64,000 bases of DNA from Hyphomonas neptunium ATCC 15444 (GTDB lineage Bacteria; Pseudomonadota; Alphaproteobacteria; Caulobacterales; Hyphomonadaceae), in NCBI RefSeq assembly GCF_000013025.1, contig NC_008358.1:434001-498000 (forward strand). Direction: 5' to 3'. Position numbers and translations under genes: made by a program. Under the pieces are notes generated by a model. That model was not told the DNA's origin and searched no databases. It was given only the letters and a program-made list of their open reading frames with translations. This document shows, in pieces, positions 61,121 to 64,000 of the stretch (positions are counted from its first letter, which is position 1; each line of letters opens with the position of its first letter).

Positions 61121-62212
61121 ATGAGTATGTCCCCCGCCTCTTCCCTGAAGAGTGCATCCGCGCCGGAGCAGGCGGAGGATGATTGGGACGTTTCACCCAG
61201 GCTTCGGCGCCGCATCATGACGGAGGCCCCGCCCATGCGCGGACCCATCGAGCCCACCCGGCCCCGGACGGCCTCGCGCGGCGTGCTGACGGCAGCCGAA
61301 ATCGAGATGCTGCTGCGTCCTGACCTTTCGGACATGGACGATCTGCCTGAAACGGAGCCCGAAGCGGTGCCTGCGCCGAAGCTGGTGCAGGAATTCACGC
61401 CCGCGCCGCCAGCCCAGGGCGAAGCCCGCGAAGAAGCGGCGCGCCGGATTTCCGCGCGGCTCTCACGGGCCATGCGCGAACATTGCGGGCTCGCGGCAGC
61501 CTTCAGCGTCAAGCGCGTGTCGCCGGCCAGCCTGGCTCAGGCGGTTTCTGCCCGCGACGAACCGGGGCAGGCGATTGTCTGCTGTTCCGGCGCCGATGGC
61601 GATGTGGCGGCGATGCTGGTCATCGGGGCAGGCCTTGCCCAGATCATGATCGAGACCGCCTGTGGCGGGCCGGTTCCCAATGGCCAGCCCAAGGCGCTGA
61701 GCCCGATTGACCTTGCCCTTGTCGAGGGGCTGACCCGCCCGCTGGCCCCCTTTATCGGCCGGGGCCTTGGCTTTGCCGGCGTTGAGACCGACCCGCTGTT
61801 TGCCGCCTCGATTGCCGCGCCCGGCGTTGCTTATGAAATTACCCTTTCGGTTCGGGCTGGCGGGGCAGACTGGCCCGCGCGCCTGCTTGTGCTGAAACCT
61901 TTTCTGGCTGAAGCCCCCGAGGCAGAGGCCGCGCCTACCAGAGGCGCGCATGCCTCCGGGGCGTTGACCGTTCTGATGACGGCCCGTGTTGCGCGGGTCG
62001 AGATGCCGATTTCCCGGCTGACGAGCTTGCGGCCAGGCGTGACCCTGCTGCTGGGCGTACCGGCCGATCAGCCTGTAGAGCTGCTTTCGGGCGGCCTGGA
62101 CGGCGATGTTGCGGCAGAAGCGCAGATCGGGCGCAAGGGCAACCGCATGGCGCTGCGCATTTCCAAGCGCGGCCCGGCCCTGCGGGCGCTCAATCCGGCG
62201 ATTGCCGGATAA
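61121..62212 (+). CDS. fliM: Divergent flagellar motor switch protein FliM
   Basis: A 363-residue FliM-like protein. The N-terminal LTAAEIEMLL (residues 56-65) corresponds to the FliM motif for CheY-P binding, but about 50 residues deeper than usual behind a Pro/Arg-rich extension. The middle domain is weakly conserved. The C-terminus is a SpoA (FliN-like) domain, VLMTARVARVEMPISRLTSL and onward, ending NRMALRISKRG. It would sit in the switch complex with FliG and FliN. The neighbours flbT and dksA fit a flagellar fringe. Confidence 0.8.
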   Translation: MSMSPASSLKSASAPEQAEDDWDVSPRLRRRIMTEAPPMRGPIEPTRPRTASRGVLTAAEIEMLLRPDLSDMDDLPETEPEAVPAPKLVQEFTPAPPAQGEAREEAARRISARLSRAMREHCGLAAAFSVKRVSPASLAQAVSARDEPGQAIVCCSGADGDVAAMLVIGAGLAQIMIETACGGPVPNGQPKALSPIDLALVEGLTRPLAPFIGRGLGFAGVETDPLFAASIAAPGVAYEITLSVRAGGADWPARLLVLKPFLAEAPEAEAAPTRGAHASGALTVLMTARVARVEMPISRLTSLRPGVTLLLGVPADQPVELLSGGLDGDVAAEAQIGRKGNRMALRISKRGPALRALNPAIAG

Positions 62213-62858
62213 ACTCAGCCTCAATCTCTATCCGGACGGTCTCGGTCAACAGACCGGAGAACCGGTCGATACCGAAATCTGCCCGGTTGATTTCGCCCGT
62301 GGCGGAAAAGCCGATCACTTCGGCGCGGCGCAACGGATCATAAGCGCTGCCATTGAGCTGTGCGGTGAGGCTTACCGCGCGGGTTATGCCCTTGAGCGTG
62401 AGATCACCTGTTATCTGCGCGGCGGTGTCGCTGACCTGATTGATCGCCGTTGAGCGGAAGAGGGCCTGGGGATGCGCGCCGGCGTCAAACCAGTCCGGCC
62501 CCATCAATTCTTCTGCAAACTCAGGGTTGGCGATGTCCAGCGAGGTCATGTCGATAAGGGCTTCGATCCGCGCCTCATCAGGGGCCGCCGGGTCTCCGCT
62601 GAGGCTCGCCTCGAAACGGTGAAACCGGCCGATATAATCGGAATAGCCCAGATGATTGATCCGGAAGACGAGCGCGGCATGCTTGGTGTCCAGCGTAAAA
62701 TCGCCCGGCGCGAGGCGGGTTGCCACCGGGTCGATTTTTGGCGCGAGAAGCGCGCTGGTCAGCGTGTTGCAGCCTGAAAGCACCATCATGGCGAGCGCGA
62801 GGGCCGCGCCCGCCTTCAGGTGCCGTCTGTTCAGACGGGTTTTGACTCGGCGATCCAT
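62190..62858 (-). CDS. YceI-family lipoprotein
   Basis: A 222-residue YceI-domain protein behind a lipoprotein signal (LALAMMVLSGC). The lipocalin-like barrel opens GDFTLDTKHAALVFRINHLG and includes GDLTLKGITRAVSL and EINRADFGIDRF. YceI proteins bind isoprenoid lipids such as polyprenyl quinone precursors. The gene overlaps both neighbours: the convergent fliM-like gene by 23 bp and the upstream DUF885 gene by 28 bp. Confidence 0.92.
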   Translation of the reverse strand: MDRRVKTRLNRRHLKAGAALALAMMVLSGCNTLTSALLAPKIDPVATRLAPGDFTLDTKHAALVFRINHLGYSDYIGRFHRFEASLSGDPAAPDEARIEALIDMTSLDIANPEFAEELMGPDWFDAGAHPQALFRSTAINQVSDTAAQITGDLTLKGITRAVSLTAQLNGSAYDPLRRAEVIGFSATGEINRADFGIDRFSGLLTETVRIEIEAEFIRQSPD

Positions 62859-64000
62859 GCGTCGACATTCTCCTCGAGGATAGCCAGCGGGACGGCCCCA
62901 TCCTTGAGAACCACATCATGAAAATCGCGGATGTCAAAGGCCTCGCCAAGCTCTGCGCGCGCACGGTCGCGCAGTTCGACGATCTTCAGCATGCCGATCT
63001 TGTAGGCGGTCGCCTGGCCCGGCATCACGATATAGCGGTCGATGGCCTTGCGGCAGTCACCTTCCGGGTTGGGCGTATTGTCCATGAGATACTGGACGGC
63101 CTGTTCGCGCGTCCATTGTTTTGAGTGAATGCCGGTATCAACAACGAGACGTGCGGCGCGCCAGATCTCCATGGCAAGACGGCCAAAGTCCGAATACGGA
63201 TCGGAATAATAACCGATTTCCTTGGGCAGAAGCTCGGTATAGAGGCCCCAGCCTTCGGAATAGGCCGTGTAGCCGCCGAATTTGCGGAAGCTGGGGATGC
63301 CGTCCAGCTCCTGGGCAATGGCGATCTGCATATGGTGGCCGGGAATGCCCTCATGGAAAGCAAGGGCTTCCAGCTGATAGGTCGGCATATCGGCCATGCG
63401 GTAAAGGTTGGCGTAGTAGACGCCTGGCCGGCTGCCATCGGGGGCTGGGCGGCTGTAGAACGCTTTGCCGGCGGATTTTTCGCGGAAGGGCTCAACGGCC
63501 TGCACAATCATGCCGGCCTTGGGAAAAGTGTGGAAGAGGCTGGGGAGGTCTCCTTCCATGCGCGCAATCGCTTCACGCGCTTCAGCGAGGTATTCCTCAC
63601 GCCCTTCCGGTGTTTCCGGCTTGTAGAAGCGCGGATCAGTCCGCATGAACTGAAAGAAATCCTGCAGATCGCCCTCAAAGCCGACCTGTTCCATGATGAT
63701 CTGCATTTCCCCATGGATGCGGGCGATTTCATCCAGGCCGATCTGATGGATTTCTTCGGCGGTAAGGTCTGTGGTCGTCATCGCCTTGAGGCGGGTTTCG
63801 TAATAGTCCGCCCCGTCGGGCAGCTTCCAGATGCCGTCATCGGCGGTGGCGTTGAGTTGCTGGCGGGTCAGTTCCTCAATGGCGCCGGTGTAGGCGGGGC
63901 CAACGGAGGATATGAGCGCTGCTTCGGCGCGCTGGATGAACGCTTCGGCGTCCGCTTCGGTCAGCGTGCCATTGGTGACAAGGGCGGCCGTCTTGCCGCG
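62831..64000 (-). CDS. DUF885 peptidase-like protein, C-terminal part
   Basis: The C-terminal 389 residues of a DUF885 protein; the frame stays open to the window edge, so the gene is truncated there. The zinc-peptidase motif FHEGIPGHHMQIA is present, with YSEGWGLYTELLPKE as the downstream acidic ligand. DUF885 members are predicted metallopeptidases, often exported, but the signal region is outside the window. It overlaps the YceI gene by 28 bp, implying one transcript. Confidence 0.9.
   Translation of the reverse strand, partial: RGKTAALVTNGTLTEADAEAFIQRAEAALISSVGPAYTGAIEELTRQQLNATADDGIWKLPDGADYYETRLKAMTTTDLTAEEIHQIGLDEIARIHGEMQIIMEQVGFEGDLQDFFQFMRTDPRFYKPETPEGREEYLAEAREAIARMEGDLPSLFHTFPKAGMIVQAVEPFREKSAGKAFYSRPAPDGSRPGVYYANLYRMADMPTYQLEALAFHEGIPGHHMQIAIAQELDGIPSFRKFGGYTAYSEGWGLYTELLPKEIGYYSDPYSDFGRLAMEIWRAARLVVDTGIHSKQWTREQAVQYLMDNTPNPEGDCRKAIDRYIVMPGQATAYKIGMLKIVELRDRARAELGEAFDIRDFHDVVLKDGAVPLAILEENVDAWIAESKPV

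Overview
The window is high-GC, gene-dense chromosomal DNA from an alphaproteobacterium. It is most likely a member of the Hyphomonadales/Caulobacterales, and a Hyphomonas-like genus would fit. The grounds are the flagellin translation regulator FlbT, a perfect CtrA-type TTAA-N7-TTAA box, the HflK-HflC-DUF2065-DegP cluster, an alphaproteobacterial DksA that has lost three of its four zinc cysteines, the nitrogen-type PTS pair and a type A RNase P RNA. No database could be searched, so the genus is inference. Almost all of it is core chromosome. The only clear mobile element is one IS481-type insertion sequence at 40.87-42.19 kb.

0-15 kb is mainly amino-acid metabolism. It holds the end of a potassium channel, dapB, a PTS EIIA-HPr pair, and leuA with a short leader peptide rich in leucine codons. 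Next come a DedA-like membrane protein, an SDR oxidoreductase, a Sel1-type secreted protein, a bactofilin, a GH25 lysozyme lipoprotein and a long leftward operon ilvB-hyp-ilvN-hyp-ilvC-GNAT. The ilv operon starts with a textbook attenuator: a 12-residue leader peptide containing Val-Val-Ile-Leu followed by a strong intrinsic terminator. miaA lies just upstream of that leader and serB is divergent to miaA.

15-28 kb carries envelope and nucleotide genes: a NUDIX hydrolase, an L,D-transpeptidase with a CtrA-like box, pgsA, two tandem TadG-like von Willebrand proteins, thyA, aqpZ, a YhhQ-type transporter, folA, a gluconolactonase-like protein, a RidA-family lipoprotein, a secreted protein with six Cys-pair repeats, and Mrp.

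28-40 kb has the hflK-hflC-DUF2065-degP membrane quality-control operon, a small membrane peptide, a cation antiporter, a pteridine-reductase-like SDR, threonine aldolase, nitronate monooxygenase, a TetR regulator and rnpB. Upstream of rnpB is an unassigned stretch that looks like a structured RNA on the minus strand. YihY, an AmpD-type amidase and an EamA transporter follow.

40-64 kb begins with the insertion sequence, which sits in the loop of a 30-bp inverted REP pair. After it comes a divergent sulfur module (metallo-beta-lactamase dioxygenase and TauE/SafE exporter) sharing a 43-bp AT-rich palindrome. The remainder holds methyltransferases, a heme N-demethylase-like protein, an EVE protein, gmhB, a membrane c-di-GMP enzyme (MHYT-GGDEF-EAL), an MFS exporter, a split MoxR/VWA module, and a flagellar-associated group (flbT, a linked unknown, dksA and a divergent fliM). 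It ends with YceI and the C-terminal part of a DUF885 peptidase.
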